Positions 10,631 through 19,882 of a DNA stretch of 64,000 nt are shown piece by piece (the first letter of the stretch is position 1; each line of letters opens with the position of its first letter). The notes under the pieces were generated by a model. The model saw only the letters and a program-made list of their open reading frames with translations. It made no database searches and was not told where the DNA came from. The position numbers were made by a program, and so were the translations under genes. Origin of the DNA: Cohaesibacter sp. ES.047 (GTDB lineage Bacteria > Pseudomonadota > Alphaproteobacteria > Rhizobiales > Cohaesibacteraceae); contig NZ_LT907844.1 of NCBI RefSeq assembly GCF_900215505.1, positions 4,418,001 to 4,482,000 of the forward strand, written 5' to 3'.

Positions 10631-10941
10631 ATTCAGCTGTTTCCCACCACACCTGCAAAAATTACCTATGGCTGCAAAATTCTGAGACACATTCGCGCTT
10701 TAGCCAGAAGATTTTTGCAAAAAAGAAGCAAAAATGTCGACTTTTCGATCAGAAAGTTCCCTACGCAAAATCGCAGAAATCATCGAAAATTTCTCAAGCC
10801 TTTGAAAATATGAGGAATTTTCGTTGTATTATCGAGCGTACAAAATCCCCCACTTAACGTCGTTTTAAGCCTTCATCGAATATTCTATTCGACATATTGG
10901 GGTAACGAGGGATCGTGTGCTAGCACACTAAGTCGATAGCG
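10631..10941. other. Leader region of the diguanylate cyclase gene
   Basis: This 311-base AT-rich gap after rhlE contains no convincing gene. Weak promoter-like sequences (TTGAAA near 10803, TATTAT near 10828) are visible. Just before the coding start it carries a GAGG element (10907-10910) and a perfect palindrome. Confidence 0.4.
10915..10928. promoter_or_regulatory. Perfect 14-base palindrome in front of the cyclase start
   Basis: GTGTGCTAGCACAC is fully self-complementary and ends 13 bases before ATG 10942. The only Shine-Dalgarno-like sequence, GAGGGA, lies on its upstream side (10907-10912). The palindrome could be a dimeric repressor operator. As RNA it could form only a short hairpin between ribosome site and start codon, bringing them closer. 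Function is inferred. Confidence 0.45.
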
Positions 10942-12015
10942 ATGGAAAACGGCGACTATAAACGCACATACATTTACGGTGAGTCAGCTCTTGGCAATTT
11001 GAAGAAAAATCAAATGCCCGCTTATCCGCGCAATTATGAGATCTGGTACACCTATGCAGCCGGCTTCAACCGGGGCCTGAACAAGGCCATAAACGATATT
11101 CTGCGAGCCCATGGCACCATCACGCCAGGCCAACTCGACACGATTTATTCCGAACATCTTGCTCCCAACCGCCTCAACGATCGCATCGAGGAGGTCGGCG
11201 GCAAGATATCGACGGAACTGCGCTCCATTGTGCGCGAAGTCGAAGAATATGTCAGCACCGCAAGCAACTATGGTGATGCTCTTGTTGGTGCGTCGAAAAA
11301 CCTGTCAATGACGGAAGACCGTCAGGTCATTCGCCAGATTGTCTCCGAGCTCATCAATGAAACCAAGGATGTGGAAGAGCAGAACCGCGCCTTGAGCGAA
11401 CAGCTCGCAACTTCGCAGGCGCAAGTCGTGGAACTGCGTGAAACGCTCGATACCATCCGGTACGAGTCCCTCACCGACGATCTGACCACCCTTGCCAATC
11501 GCAAGCATTTTGATCGATCGCTGCAACAGGCCATGGAAGAAGCAGAACACACCGGTGATCCGCTGACACTTCTGATGACCGACATCGACCATTTCAAAAA
11601 GTTCAATGACACATTCGGACACCAGACAGGCGATCAGGTCCTGCGCCTCGTTGCGATCGCGGTGAAACAGAATGTGAAGGGTCAGGACATCCCCTGCCGT
11701 TATGGTGGCGAAGAATTTGCGGTCATCCTGCCCAAGACGAACCTGCGGCAGGCTCTAGCCGTGGCAGAAAATATCCGCAAGGCTGTGATGGCCAAGGAAC
11801 TGATCAAGCGCTCTACCGGCGAAAATCTCGGCAGGATCACAATTTCCATTGGGTGTTCGAGCTACGCTCCGGGCGATTCGATTCAGGAAGTGATCGAGCG
11901 TGCCGACCAGTGTCTCTATGCAGCCAAACGCAGCGGGCGCAATCTGGTCAAGTGCGAAACCGATCCGGACGTGGATGTGCTGGAAACAGCCATCACCACG
12001 ACAGGCGCGGCATAG
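10942..12015 (+). CDS. GGDEF-domain diguanylate cyclase
   Basis: The 357-residue cytoplasmic protein makes cyclic di-GMP from two GTP. The N-terminal 165 residues are all-helical (PRNYEIWYTYAAG near 30, then a coiled-coil ending in SQAQVVELRETLDTIRYESL) and act as sensory or dimerisation region without membrane spans. The GGDEF domain starts at DDLTTLANRKHFD; the active loop reads GGEEF at 255-259, consistent with activity. The product-inhibition site, normally RxxD five residues before it, is KGQD (246-249), a conservative R-to-K change. ATG 10942 follows an unusual palindrome. A bidirectional terminator separates it from sufA. Confidence 0.88.
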   Translation: MENGDYKRTYIYGESALGNLKKNQMPAYPRNYEIWYTYAAGFNRGLNKAINDILRAHGTITPGQLDTIYSEHLAPNRLNDRIEEVGGKISTELRSIVREVEEYVSTASNYGDALVGASKNLSMTEDRQVIRQIVSELINETKDVEEQNRALSEQLATSQAQVVELRETLDTIRYESLTDDLTTLANRKHFDRSLQQAMEEAEHTGDPLTLLMTDIDHFKKFNDTFGHQTGDQVLRLVAIAVKQNVKGQDIPCRYGGEEFAVILPKTNLRQALAVAENIRKAVMAKELIKRSTGENLGRITISIGCSSYAPGDSIQEVIERADQCLYAAKRSGRNLVKCETDPDVDVLETAITTTGAA

Positions 12016-12041
12016 TCCTGAAAGACAATGTGAAGACAAAC

Positions 12042-12068
12042 AAAAAGCGGCCCGAGAGCCGCTTTTTT
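12042..12068. terminator. Bidirectional terminator between cyclase and sufA
   Basis: AAAAAGCGGC pairs with GCCGCTTTTTT around CCGAGA. A-tract and T-tract on both sides allow it to serve the plus-strand cyclase gene and the minus-strand suf operon. Confidence 0.88.
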
Positions 12069-12113
12069 GTATTCGAATTTCTTCTCAAACTCTGGGTCTC
12101 AGCCTGATCCAAC

Positions 12114-12500
12114 TCACTGCGCCGCCTTGAGCGCCTCAAGCTTGGATGGATCAACCGGCGTCAGCGACACCGACTCGCCACAGCCGCAAGCCGACGATTC
12201 ATTGGGATTGTTGAAGGTAAAGCCCGTGCGGAACTTGCCCACCTCGTAGCCCATCTCCGTGCCGAGCAGAAAGAGAACGGCTTTCGGGTCAACAAAGACC
12301 GAAACCCCTTTCTCTTCGACCACATCATCGGCAGGATCGATATCCACGACTTTGTCCAGAACATATTCCATACCTGCGCAGCCACCATTTTTCACCCCGA
12401 TGCGAATGCCCTTGATGGCAACGTCCGAGGATTCCATAATGGTCCGGATGCGCTCCGCTGCGTCATCACTGATGCTTAGTACGTTGAATTTGCCTGCCAT
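12114..12500 (-). CDS. sufA: A-type iron-sulfur cluster carrier/assembly protein
   Basis: 128 residues of the HesB/IscA/SufA family, which receives Fe-S clusters from SufBCD and passes them to apoproteins. The three conserved cysteines are present: C41 in GGCAGMEY, and C105 and C107 in SACGCGES. The C-terminal extension after the last cysteine is somewhat longer than in E. coli SufA, as in many alphaproteobacteria. It is the last gene of the suf operon, 83 bases after sufT, and is followed by a bidirectional terminator. Confidence 0.95.
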   Translation of the reverse strand: MAGKFNVLSISDDAAERIRTIMESSDVAIKGIRIGVKNGGCAGMEYVLDKVVDIDPADDVVEEKGVSVFVDPKAVLFLLGTEMGYEVGKFRTGFTFNNPNESSACGCGESVSLTPVDPSKLEALKAAQ

Positions 12501-12583
12501 TTCCAGCTTTCCTCAACGGTGCGAACAGTCGCACCATTTGTGTCTGTCGAGTTCATGTCTTGCTACTGTCCCTTGATATGGGG

Positions 12584-12976
12584 TCAGTACCAATTGATCG
12601 CAATCTTGGCTTCTTCACTCATGCGATCTGGAGTCCACGGCGGATCAAAAACCATATTGACGGTCACGAGCCCCACGCCAGCGACGGAACTCACCGCATT
12701 TTCTACCCAGCCGGGCATTTCACCCGCAACTGGACAGCCAGGGGCCGTGAGCGTCATGTCGACCTCGACATTGCGATCATCATCGATATCGACCCGGTAG
12801 ATCAGGCCGATTTCATAGATGTCTGCCGGAATCTCCGGGTCATAAACCGTCTTCAGAGCCGCAATGATGTCTTGCGTCAAGCGCTCCAGTTCATCCGCAG
12901 GGATTCCCGCCGCCTGCTCAATGCTTGGCATATTCGGCTCGGCAAACTCGGTCTCTGGTTGGGTTTCACTCATCAT
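12584..12976 (-). CDS. sufT: SUF system protein SufT/SufX (DUF59, MIP18 family)
   Basis: About 130 residues with the MIP18/DUF59 fold: DIIAALKTVYDPEIPADIYE, then YRVDIDDDRNVEVDMTLTAPGCPVAGEMP, and a C-terminal FDPPWTPDRMSEEAK. The DPEIPxxIYELGL-like and TAPGCP motifs define the family; the cysteine of APGCP is retained. It assists Fe-S cluster maturation and in rhizobia is called SufX within the suf operon. The start at 12976 has GGA about six bases upstream; a longer frame to 13027 is possible and would nearly touch sufS. Confidence 0.93.
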   Translation of the reverse strand: MMSETQPETEFAEPNMPSIEQAAGIPADELERLTQDIIAALKTVYDPEIPADIYEIGLIYRVDIDDDRNVEVDMTLTAPGCPVAGEMPGWVENAVSSVAGVGLVTVNMVFDPPWTPDRMSEEAKIAINWY

Positions 12977-13030
12977 CTCATATCCGTTTACTTCAGACGC
13001 ATTCCAATAGGGATCCAGTCGCAACACTGA

Positions 13031-14278
13031 TCAGCCAAAAAAGTCTCTTGCTTTCATCAAGGCCTCTGCAAGGGAATCCACTTCCTGCTTCGTATTGTAA
13101 AGACCAAACGACGCACGGCAAGTCGATGTGACACCAAAGCGTGTCATCAACGGCTGCGCACAGTGCGTCCCGGCCCTGACTGCAATGCCCGACCGGTCAA
13201 TAACCATCGATATATCATGGGCATGAATTCCTTCCATTTCAAAGGAAACGATCGCACCCTTGTTCTTGGCCTGCCCGATGATCCGCAGAGAATTGATCGC
13301 GGAAAGTCGCTCGTGCGCATAGGCACACAGGTCGGCTTCATGGGCGGCAATGGCTTCGCGGCCTATCCCTTCCATATAGTCAAGGGCAACGCCCAATCCA
13401 ATAGCCTGCACGATCGGAGGCGTTCCAGCCTCAAATTTATGCGGCACCTCGCCATAGGTCACACCATCAAGGGTCACGTCCTTGATCATCTCGCCCCCAC
13501 CCATATAGGGCGGCATGGCATCAAGCAGCTCCATTTTGCCATAAAGCACGCCGATCCCGGAAGGGCCATAAAGCTTGTGGCCCGTGATGGCATAGAAGTC
13601 GGCATCCAGATCCTGCACATCAATCGGCATGTGAACAGCGCTCTGGCTGCCATCAACCAGCACCTTGGCTCCAGCCGCATGGGCCTTCTCGATGACCTCC
13701 TTGATCGGCACGATGGTCCCCAGCGCATTGGACATATGCGTGATGGCGACGATCTTGGTCTTCTCGCTGAGGAGCGCTTCGAACTCTTCCATCAGGAAGT
13801 TGCCCTCATCATCCACCGGCGCCCATTTGATGGTCACACCGAAGCGCTCGCGAAAGAAATTCCACGGCACGATGTTGGAATGATGCTCCATGATCGAGAG
13901 GATGATCTCATCCCCTTCTTTGAGCACCATGCCACCATAGGAACTGGCGACCAGATTGATCGCCTCGGTCGAGGACCGCGTGAAAACCAGATTGTTCACC
14001 GAAGGCGCATTGAGAAAGCGGCGCACTTTCTCGCGTGCCGCCTCGAAATTGTCTGTCGCCATATTGGAAAGGAAATGCAGCCCGCGATGCACATTGGCGT
14101 AGCCCTGAGAATAGCTCTCGGTAATCGCGTCAATCACCGCCCGAGGCTTCTGGGCCGACGCGCCGTTGTCCAGATACACAAGCGGCTTGCCATAAACCTC
14201 CCGCGACAGAATGGGAAAGTCTGCTCGAATGGCGTCGATATCATAAGCGGCCGCAGGGGCCAGTGCTGGTGACTGCAT
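13031..14278 (-). CDS. sufS: Group II cysteine desulfurase SufS
   Basis: A 415-residue PLP enzyme that takes sulfur from cysteine for cluster assembly. PLP lysine K235 lies in TGHKLYGP, and the catalytic cysteine C373 in RAGTHCAQP, the group II signature. A short Ala/Pro-rich leader precedes the usual core start (YDIDAIRADFPIL). SufE, the usual sulfur acceptor, is not in the operon. It sits between sufD (57-base gap) and sufT. Confidence 0.96.
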   Translation of the reverse strand: MQSPALAPAAAYDIDAIRADFPILSREVYGKPLVYLDNGASAQKPRAVIDAITESYSQGYANVHRGLHFLSNMATDNFEAAREKVRRFLNAPSVNNLVFTRSSTEAINLVASSYGGMVLKEGDEIILSIMEHHSNIVPWNFFRERFGVTIKWAPVDDEGNFLMEEFEALLSEKTKIVAITHMSNALGTIVPIKEVIEKAHAAGAKVLVDGSQSAVHMPIDVQDLDADFYAITGHKLYGPSGIGVLYGKMELLDAMPPYMGGGEMIKDVTLDGVTYGEVPHKFEAGTPPIVQAIGLGVALDYMEGIGREAIAAHEADLCAYAHERLSAINSLRIIGQAKNKGAIVSFEMEGIHAHDISMVIDRSGIAVRAGTHCAQPLMTRFGVTSTCRASFGLYNTKQEVDSLAEALMKARDFFG

Positions 14279-14335
14279 GATCCATCATCCTGAATTGGAA
14301 GCAGGACCGATCAAACGGTCCTGCATTTTGCACAC

Positions 14336-15643
14336 TCAGTATTCCACGCCAAGACGCTCGGCTACATAGCCTTCCAGCGCTTCAACGAACTGTTCATTGG
14401 AGACATTCTCAATCGCTTCTGCAAGGAAGGCGAGAACGAGCATCTTCTTGGCATAGTCGGCCGGAATGCCGCGCGCCTTGAGATAGAAGAGCAGGTCTTC
14501 ATCAAGCTCACCACACGTCGCACCATGGGCACAAATCACATCGTCAGCATAGATCTCCAGCTCGGGCTTGTTGTAGAAAGCCGCATCTTCGGACAGAAGA
14601 AGCGCCTGGCTCATCATTTGCCCGTCCGTTTTCTGAGCAATTTGGCGAACGATGATCTTGCCTTGGAACACGCCTTCGGCCTTGTCATCCATCACCGTGC
14701 GATACTGCTCCTTGGAATTGCAGTTGGGCACGGCATGATCGACAAACAGCGTGATATCACTGTGCTGGGTCCCATCAACGATGGTTGTCCCGAACAGCTC
14801 GGCATCACTGAATTCGCCTTCGAAGCGCACGAAGGCCTGAGAGCGAACGAACTTGCCACCGGTCGACATGGTGAAATGCTCGAACTTGCACTCGGCACCG
14901 AGGATCGCCGTCGTGGACCCGACGTGAATGGCGTCCGCTCCGTCATTGAGCATACGCATCACGTTGACATTCGCCCCGTCGGCGATGCGGTAGTCGATCG
15001 CGCTGTTGAGCTGATAGGCATCGTCATCACCGACATAGCTTTCCAGCAAATCGACATGAACGCCCTTGGCCACCACAACGCGGTTGCGAATGGTCGACAT
15101 GCCACCACCGATCATCACGTTGCGGATTTCGATGGGTTTATCAAGCTCCACCCCTTCGGCAATCTCGATGATCACACCGTCCTGCAACAGGGCGGTGTTG
15201 AGCGATAAGGCCATATCACCATCACTGATTTCAGGTGCATCAAGAGCGAATTGCCCCGCCTGCAACGCATCAGAAACCGAGGTGATCCGCACCTTGTCAC
15301 CGAGCGCATCCAGATCGGACAGATCGGGACGGAAAGCACCATTGGCGATCACCAGACGATTGCGTTCAACGCCCTTGAAGACCCGTGCGGTATCAAGCTG
15401 TTCGGACAGTTTGGCGTCATCCACCGGTCCGGCAAGCGCCAGATTGGCTGGCATGACACGCTTGAGATCGGAGTATTTCCACTCTTCGACCCGCTTGTTC
15501 GGCAGGCCGGTCTCGGAAAACTTGCTGGCAGCCGCAGACCGAAGAGCCGCGAACCCGGACGTTCCGGGAAGCTCGCTCTGCACGGTCTTCAAAACCGACT
15601 CCATGGCCTCGTCCGAGGCCGTCTTTACTACAGGAAGTACCAT
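14336..15643 (-). CDS. sufD: Fe-S cluster scaffold complex subunit SufD
   Basis: A 435-residue SufB-paralogous beta-helix protein that forms the SufBC2D scaffold. The core beta-helix spans about residues 130-370 (for instance GVIIEIAEGVELDKPIEIRN and the RSQAFVRFEGEFSDAELFGT segment), and CAHGATCGELDEDLLFYLKA near the C-terminus carries the histidine conserved in SufD for cluster formation. GGAGGAAC precedes the start. It lies 15 bases after sufC, so coupled expression is likely. Confidence 0.95.
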   Translation of the reverse strand: MVLPVVKTASDEAMESVLKTVQSELPGTSGFAALRSAAASKFSETGLPNKRVEEWKYSDLKRVMPANLALAGPVDDAKLSEQLDTARVFKGVERNRLVIANGAFRPDLSDLDALGDKVRITSVSDALQAGQFALDAPEISDGDMALSLNTALLQDGVIIEIAEGVELDKPIEIRNVMIGGGMSTIRNRVVVAKGVHVDLLESYVGDDDAYQLNSAIDYRIADGANVNVMRMLNDGADAIHVGSTTAILGAECKFEHFTMSTGGKFVRSQAFVRFEGEFSDAELFGTTIVDGTQHSDITLFVDHAVPNCNSKEQYRTVMDDKAEGVFQGKIIVRQIAQKTDGQMMSQALLLSEDAAFYNKPELEIYADDVICAHGATCGELDEDLLFYLKARGIPADYAKKMLVLAFLAEAIENVSNEQFVEALEGYVAERLGVEY

Positions 15644-15658
15644 TGTTGTTCCTCCCGC

Positions 15659-16408
15659 TTACGCTGCTTCGCCGGTGAACTGGGCATAGCCTTTTTCTTC
15701 CAGCTCGAGCGCGAGGTCCTTGTCGCCGGTCTTCACGATCTGGCCCTTGTACATCACATGCACAACGTCCGGCACGATATAGTCGAGCAAGCGCTGATAG
15801 TGGGTGATGATGAGCATGGAACGCTCTGGCGAACGCAGGGCATTCACACCATCGGACACGATGCGAAGCGCGTCGATATCGAGACCGGAGTCGGTCTCGT
15901 CAAGAATGCAGAGCTTGGGCTCCAAAAGTGCCATCTGAAGGATCTCGTTGCGTTTCTTCTCGCCACCGGAAAAACCGACGTTGAGCGGACGACGCAGCAT
16001 TTCTTGACTGACATTCAAGCTTGCTGATAGTGCTTTGACTTTCTTCATGAAATCCGGTGTGCTGATTTCGCCTTCCTCGCGCGCGACGCGCTGCGCATTG
16101 AGCGCGGTCTTCAGGAAGGTCATGTTCGACACGCCCGGAATTTCAATCGGATACTGCATGGCAAGAAACAGGCCGACGGCAGCGCGCTCTTCCGGTTCCA
16201 TCTCCAGAACATTCTCACCATAGAAGAGCACTTCGCCCTCGGTGATTTCATAGTCGTCCTTGCCCGCCAGCACATAGGAGAGCGTGGACTTGCCAGAGCC
16301 GTTTGGGCCCATGATGGCGTGTACTTCACCAGCCTTGATGGTCAGGTTGATACCATTGAGGATTTTGTTGCCTTCGACTTCGGCATGAAGATTTTTGATT
16401 TCCAACAT
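15659..16408 (-). CDS. sufC: SUF system ATPase SufC
   Basis: A 249-residue ABC-type ATPase, soluble and not a transporter, that drives conformational change in SufBC2D. Walker A GPNGSGKS is at 34-41, the signature SGGEKKR at 147-153, and Walker B LCILDE ends at D170-E171; the DSGLDIDAL loop typical of SufC follows. AAGGAAC is a good ribosome site. Unlike the standard order it does not directly follow sufB: a cupin gene lies between them, 29 bases upstream of its start. Confidence 0.97.
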   Translation of the reverse strand: MLEIKNLHAEVEGNKILNGINLTIKAGEVHAIMGPNGSGKSTLSYVLAGKDDYEITEGEVLFYGENVLEMEPEERAAVGLFLAMQYPIEIPGVSNMTFLKTALNAQRVAREEGEISTPDFMKKVKALSASLNVSQEMLRRPLNVGFSGGEKKRNEILQMALLEPKLCILDETDSGLDIDALRIVSDGVNALRSPERSMLIITHYQRLLDYIVPDVVHVMYKGQIVKTGDKDLALELEEKGYAQFTGEAA

Positions 16409-16437
16409 CGCATTGTTCCTTTTGGGGCGTCAGCGTC

Positions 16438-16944
16438 TCAGCTTTCGCCATCCCAATAATCGTATGCATCGGACAAGCGTCCGATATGTTTGAATTCGGC
16501 TTTGTGCAAGGATCCGTCTTCGCTTCGGGCAATGACCACAAACTTTCCAGAATCGGGATACTCGACAACCTCGGGCTGAAGCAGAGTGGATAGAGCCAAA
16601 TATTTCATTGGCAATGAACCGGTGTTGATGATCTGATGTGCATTCTCTGCTCCACCCACCGGCGCTGCTAGCAAATCACCCGCCTTCACCGCATGAGTTT
16701 GATCTCCAAACCGGTAGCTCCCCTCACCTTCAAGGATGAAGAAAGCCTCTTCGTTGCTTGAATGAACATGAAAAGGAACGGCCTTCTTGCCCGGCTCCAG
16801 CACAACAATGCTGCATCCGATTTTTTCAAGACCGACCAGAGACCCAAGTCGTGCTCTCAAGCACCGGTACTGATCACCGTTGCCGAATTCTGCCAATTCC
16901 AAATCAGCAATATTGGCAATCGGATTTTTCGTTTCATTGGCCAT
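16438..16944 (-). CDS. Cupin-domain protein embedded in the suf operon
   Basis: A 168-residue single-domain cupin. The first motif carries H59, H61 and E65/E66 (PFHVHSSNEEAFFILEGEG) and the second H103, so the normal 3-His/1-Glu metal site is present. The family includes dioxygenases, isomerases and metal or small-molecule sensors, so substrate cannot be assigned. It begins only nine bases after the sufB stop and ends 29 bases before sufC, so it is almost certainly cotranscribed. A role in iron or sulfur handling is inferred only from position; no cysteine cluster is present. Confidence 0.85.
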   Translation of the reverse strand: MANETKNPIANIADLELAEFGNGDQYRCLRARLGSLVGLEKIGCSIVVLEPGKKAVPFHVHSSNEEAFFILEGEGSYRFGDQTHAVKAGDLLAAPVGGAENAHQIINTGSLPMKYLALSTLLQPEVVEYPDSGKFVVIARSEDGSLHKAEFKHIGRLSDAYDYWDGES

Positions 16945-16953
16945 GGAAACACC

Positions 16954-18438
16954 CTAACCCACTGACCCTTCAAGCGAGATATTGATCAGCTTCTGCGCTT
17001 CGACGGCAAACTCCATCGGCAGTTGCTGGATCACATCCTTGACGAACCCGTTGACGATAAGCGCAACCGCTTCTTCTTCACCGATGCCGCGAGCCCGGCA
17101 ATAGAACATCTGATCATCAGATATCTTGGAGGTCGTTGCCTCATGCTCGAAGATGGCAGATGCGTTCTTGCTCTCGATATAGGGCACGGTGTGAGCGCCA
17201 CACTGATCCCCGATCAACAGACTGTCGCACTGGGTGAAGTTTCGCGCGTTGGAGGCCTTCTTGTTGGCCGCGACAAGCCCGCGATAGGTGTTGTTCGACC
17301 GTCCGGCGGAAATCCCCTTGGAGATGATCCTTGATGAGGTGTTCTTGCCCAGATGGGTCATCTTGGTGCCGCTGTCGATCTGCTGATAGCCGTTCGAGAT
17401 GGCAATCGAGTAGAATTCGCCAACGGTGTTGTCACCACGCAGGATGCAGCTGGGGTATTTCCATGTGATCGCAGAGCCGGTCTCGACCTGTGTCCAGGAA
17501 ATCTTGGCATTGTCCTCGCGGCAGTCACCTCGCTTGGTCACGAAGTTGTAGATGCCACCCTTGCCTTCGCTGTCGCCCGGATACCAGTTCTGGACCGTCG
17601 AATATTTGATTTCGGCGTCTTCCAGAGCAATCAGTTCCACCACGGCAGCATGAAGCTGGTTCTCGTCACGCTGCGGCGCGGTGCAGCCTTCGAGATAGGA
17701 GACGTAAGACCCCTTGTCCGCAATGATCAACGTGCGCTCGAACTGTCCGGTGTTCTGCTCATTGATGCGGAAATAGGTGGACAGCTCCATTGGGCAGCGA
17801 ACACCCGGCGGCACATAGACGAACGAGCCGTCAGTAAAGACCGCGCTGTTCAGCGTTGCATAGAAGTTGTCAGAAACAGGCACGACCGACGCCAGATACT
17901 TCTTCACCAGCTCGGGATGCTCACGGATCGCTTCGGATATCGAGCAGAAGATCACGCCAGCCTTGTGCAGCTCTTCCTTGAAGGTCGTTGCAACTGAAAC
18001 GGAATCAAACACCGCATCAACGGCAACCCTGGAATACTGGCGGTTTTCTTCCGAAACACCGGCGAGGATTTCCTGTTCCTGAAGCGGAATGCCAAGCTTG
18101 GCGTAGGTGCTCAGAAGCTCCGGATCCACCTCATCAAGGCTGTTCGGCCCTTCGGCCACCTTGGGTGCGGAATAATAATAGATATCGTTGAATTTCGGCT
18201 TCGGGTATTCGAGCTTGGCCCACGTCGGCTCTTCCATGGTCAGCCAGCGCTTGTACGCTTCCAGCCGCCATTCGAGCATCCATTCCGGCTCGTCCTTCTT
18301 GGCCGAGATGAAACGGATGATGTCTTCATTCAAACCGATCGGGGCTTTTTCAGACTCGATGTCCGTCACAAAGCCATATTTATATTGGTCAACGTCGATC
18401 TGCTTTACCTGATCGACCGTTTCCTTAACAGCAGCCAT
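16954..18438 (-). CDS. sufB: Fe-S cluster assembly scaffold SufB
   Basis: A 494-residue scaffold subunit on which nascent clusters form. It starts [23 protein letters not shown], the common alphaproteobacterial SufB N-terminus; GGAG stands about seven bases before this ATG, so the nine-residue longer frame is rejected. Conserved stretches include [39 protein letters not shown] (with the conserved cysteine) and [18 protein letters not shown]. The complete length shows no decay. It precedes the cupin gene by nine bases and follows the upstream cysteine desulfurase gene after a 277-base gap that may hold a secondary promoter. Confidence 0.96.
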   Translation of the reverse strand: MAAVKETVDQVKQIDVDQYKYGFVTDIESEKAPIGLNEDIIRFISAKKDEPEWMLEWRLEAYKRWLTMEEPTWAKLEYPKPKFNDIYYYSAPKVAEGPNSLDEVDPELLSTYAKLGIPLQEQEILAGVSEENRQYSRVAVDAVFDSVSVATTFKEELHKAGVIFCSISEAIREHPELVKKYLASVVPVSDNFYATLNSAVFTDGSFVYVPPGVRCPMELSTYFRINEQNTGQFERTLIIADKGSYVSYLEGCTAPQRDENQLHAAVVELIALEDAEIKYSTVQNWYPGDSEGKGGIYNFVTKRGDCREDNAKISWTQVETGSAITWKYPSCILRGDNTVGEFYSIAISNGYQQIDSGTKMTHLGKNTSSRIISKGISAGRSNNTYRGLVAANKKASNARNFTQCDSLLIGDQCGAHTVPYIESKNASAIFEHEATTSKISDDQMFYCRARGIGEEEAVALIVNGFVKDVIQQLPMEFAVEAQKLINISLEGSVG

Positions 18439-18715
18439 GCGCCACTCCATGTTTTGCGGTTTCAAAGACCGCCGGTCTACGGGTCAAACGCCCTGCTCTC
18501 TGCTTCATCGATGATCTGATGCTGGCCCATCAGCAAGGTGAAACCGTCCTGGGATGTCCGATTGCAGACTGTAAAACATCCCATTCCACCTTGATATCAG
18601 CGTCCCGACTGAGCGGAACCGCCAACACATCCATTCCAATTTCTGCACACATCACGTGCGCTCAAAACTTTCCATTACCCTTATATAGGGATTCCGAAAC
18701 GACAAACTCAACAAT

Positions 18716-19882
18716 TCACCCGGCTTTTCTTGAGTATTTCGCACATATTTTCTCAAGAGCTCCCAACAAGTGCTCGACATCCGCCTCAGAACTGCTCCAG
18801 CCAAGGCTCATGCGGATGGCGCCAGATGCCAGTTCAGCGTCATATCCCATGGCCGACAGCACGTGGGATGCGGACACCTTGCCCGATGAGCAGGCAGACC
18901 CGGAACTCACTGCAACACCAGCCAGATCAAGCTGGATGAGCACCGTCTCCCCCTTCAGGCCAGGAACCACAAACTGGCATGTGTTGCCCACACGCGATGC
19001 CGCGGCCCCGAAGATTTCCACCTCAGGCGCGATCTCGGTCAAACGGGCCTCAAAGGCGTTCCGCAATTTGGTCTGGATCGCAATGCCATTTTCACCGCTC
19101 AGAGCGTCTTTGGCCAGAACGCAAGCCTCGCCAAACCCGACAATCCCTGCGACATTTTCGGTCCCCGCCCGCAAGCGGTGCTCCTGCGGGCCGCCTGTCA
19201 ACAAGGGTTCCGGCTCCAGCCCCTCAGCGGCCATCACCAGAGCACCAACGCCCTGCGGCCCACCCAGTTTATGCGCGGACAGCGACAGACTGGTGCATCC
19301 AAGCGTCTCGATATCGAACGGAATACGCCCGGCGGCCTGTACGGCATCAAGATGGAAATAGGCGTCATACACTTGTGCCAATTCGGCAATCTCTGCGATC
19401 GGCTGGATGACGCCGGTTTCGCTGTTCACCGCCATCACGGCGATCAGAGCACGCCCGTGACGGCGGTCATGATCATCGAGCCGAGCACGCAAGGCGCCAA
19501 GATCAATGACACCGGCCCGGTCAACCGGAATTTCGCTCCGCTCGCGCACAGAAAAGCGTCCACCGGACAGAACCGACGGATGCTCGATGGCACTGATAAA
19601 AAGATGAGAGGCTGAAGCGGGCTGGAATTCCTCTTTCATTCCCTTGCCGAGCGCCAGCATATTGGCTTCGCTCGCACCGGAGGTCAGGATGACATGCCCT
19701 GCCTTGGCCCCGACCAGATCGGCCACCTTTGCCCGGGCGGCTTCGACCAGCGCGCGCGCCGCACGCCCTTCGCGATGCACGGACGACGGATTGCCGATGG
19801 TGCCATAAGCATCAAGCATCGCGTCCCGCACGGCAGGCCGGAGAGGGGATGTCGCATTGTGATCAAGATAAGCGCGGGTCAT
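18716..19882 (-). CDS. sufS2: Group I cysteine desulfurase (SufS2/NifS-like)
   Basis: A 388-residue PLP enzyme of the IscS/NifS class. The N-terminus MTRAYLDHNATSPLRP is typical, the PLP lysine is K205 in SAHKLGGPQG, and the catalytic loop cysteine C331 is in SSGSACSSGK. In rhizobia this gene heads the sufS2BCDS1XA operon, and the order here is the same apart from the added cupin. It is the first gene of the block, divergent from the alpha/beta hydrolase gene. Two desulfurases in one operon may supply sulfur to different acceptors, which is inference. Confidence 0.93.
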   Translation of the reverse strand: MTRAYLDHNATSPLRPAVRDAMLDAYGTIGNPSSVHREGRAARALVEAARAKVADLVGAKAGHVILTSGASEANMLALGKGMKEEFQPASASHLFISAIEHPSVLSGGRFSVRERSEIPVDRAGVIDLGALRARLDDHDRRHGRALIAVMAVNSETGVIQPIAEIAELAQVYDAYFHLDAVQAAGRIPFDIETLGCTSLSLSAHKLGGPQGVGALVMAAEGLEPEPLLTGGPQEHRLRAGTENVAGIVGFGEACVLAKDALSGENGIAIQTKLRNAFEARLTEIAPEVEIFGAAASRVGNTCQFVVPGLKGETVLIQLDLAGVAVSSGSACSSGKVSASHVLSAMGYDAELASGAIRMSLGWSSSEADVEHLLGALEKICAKYSRKAG

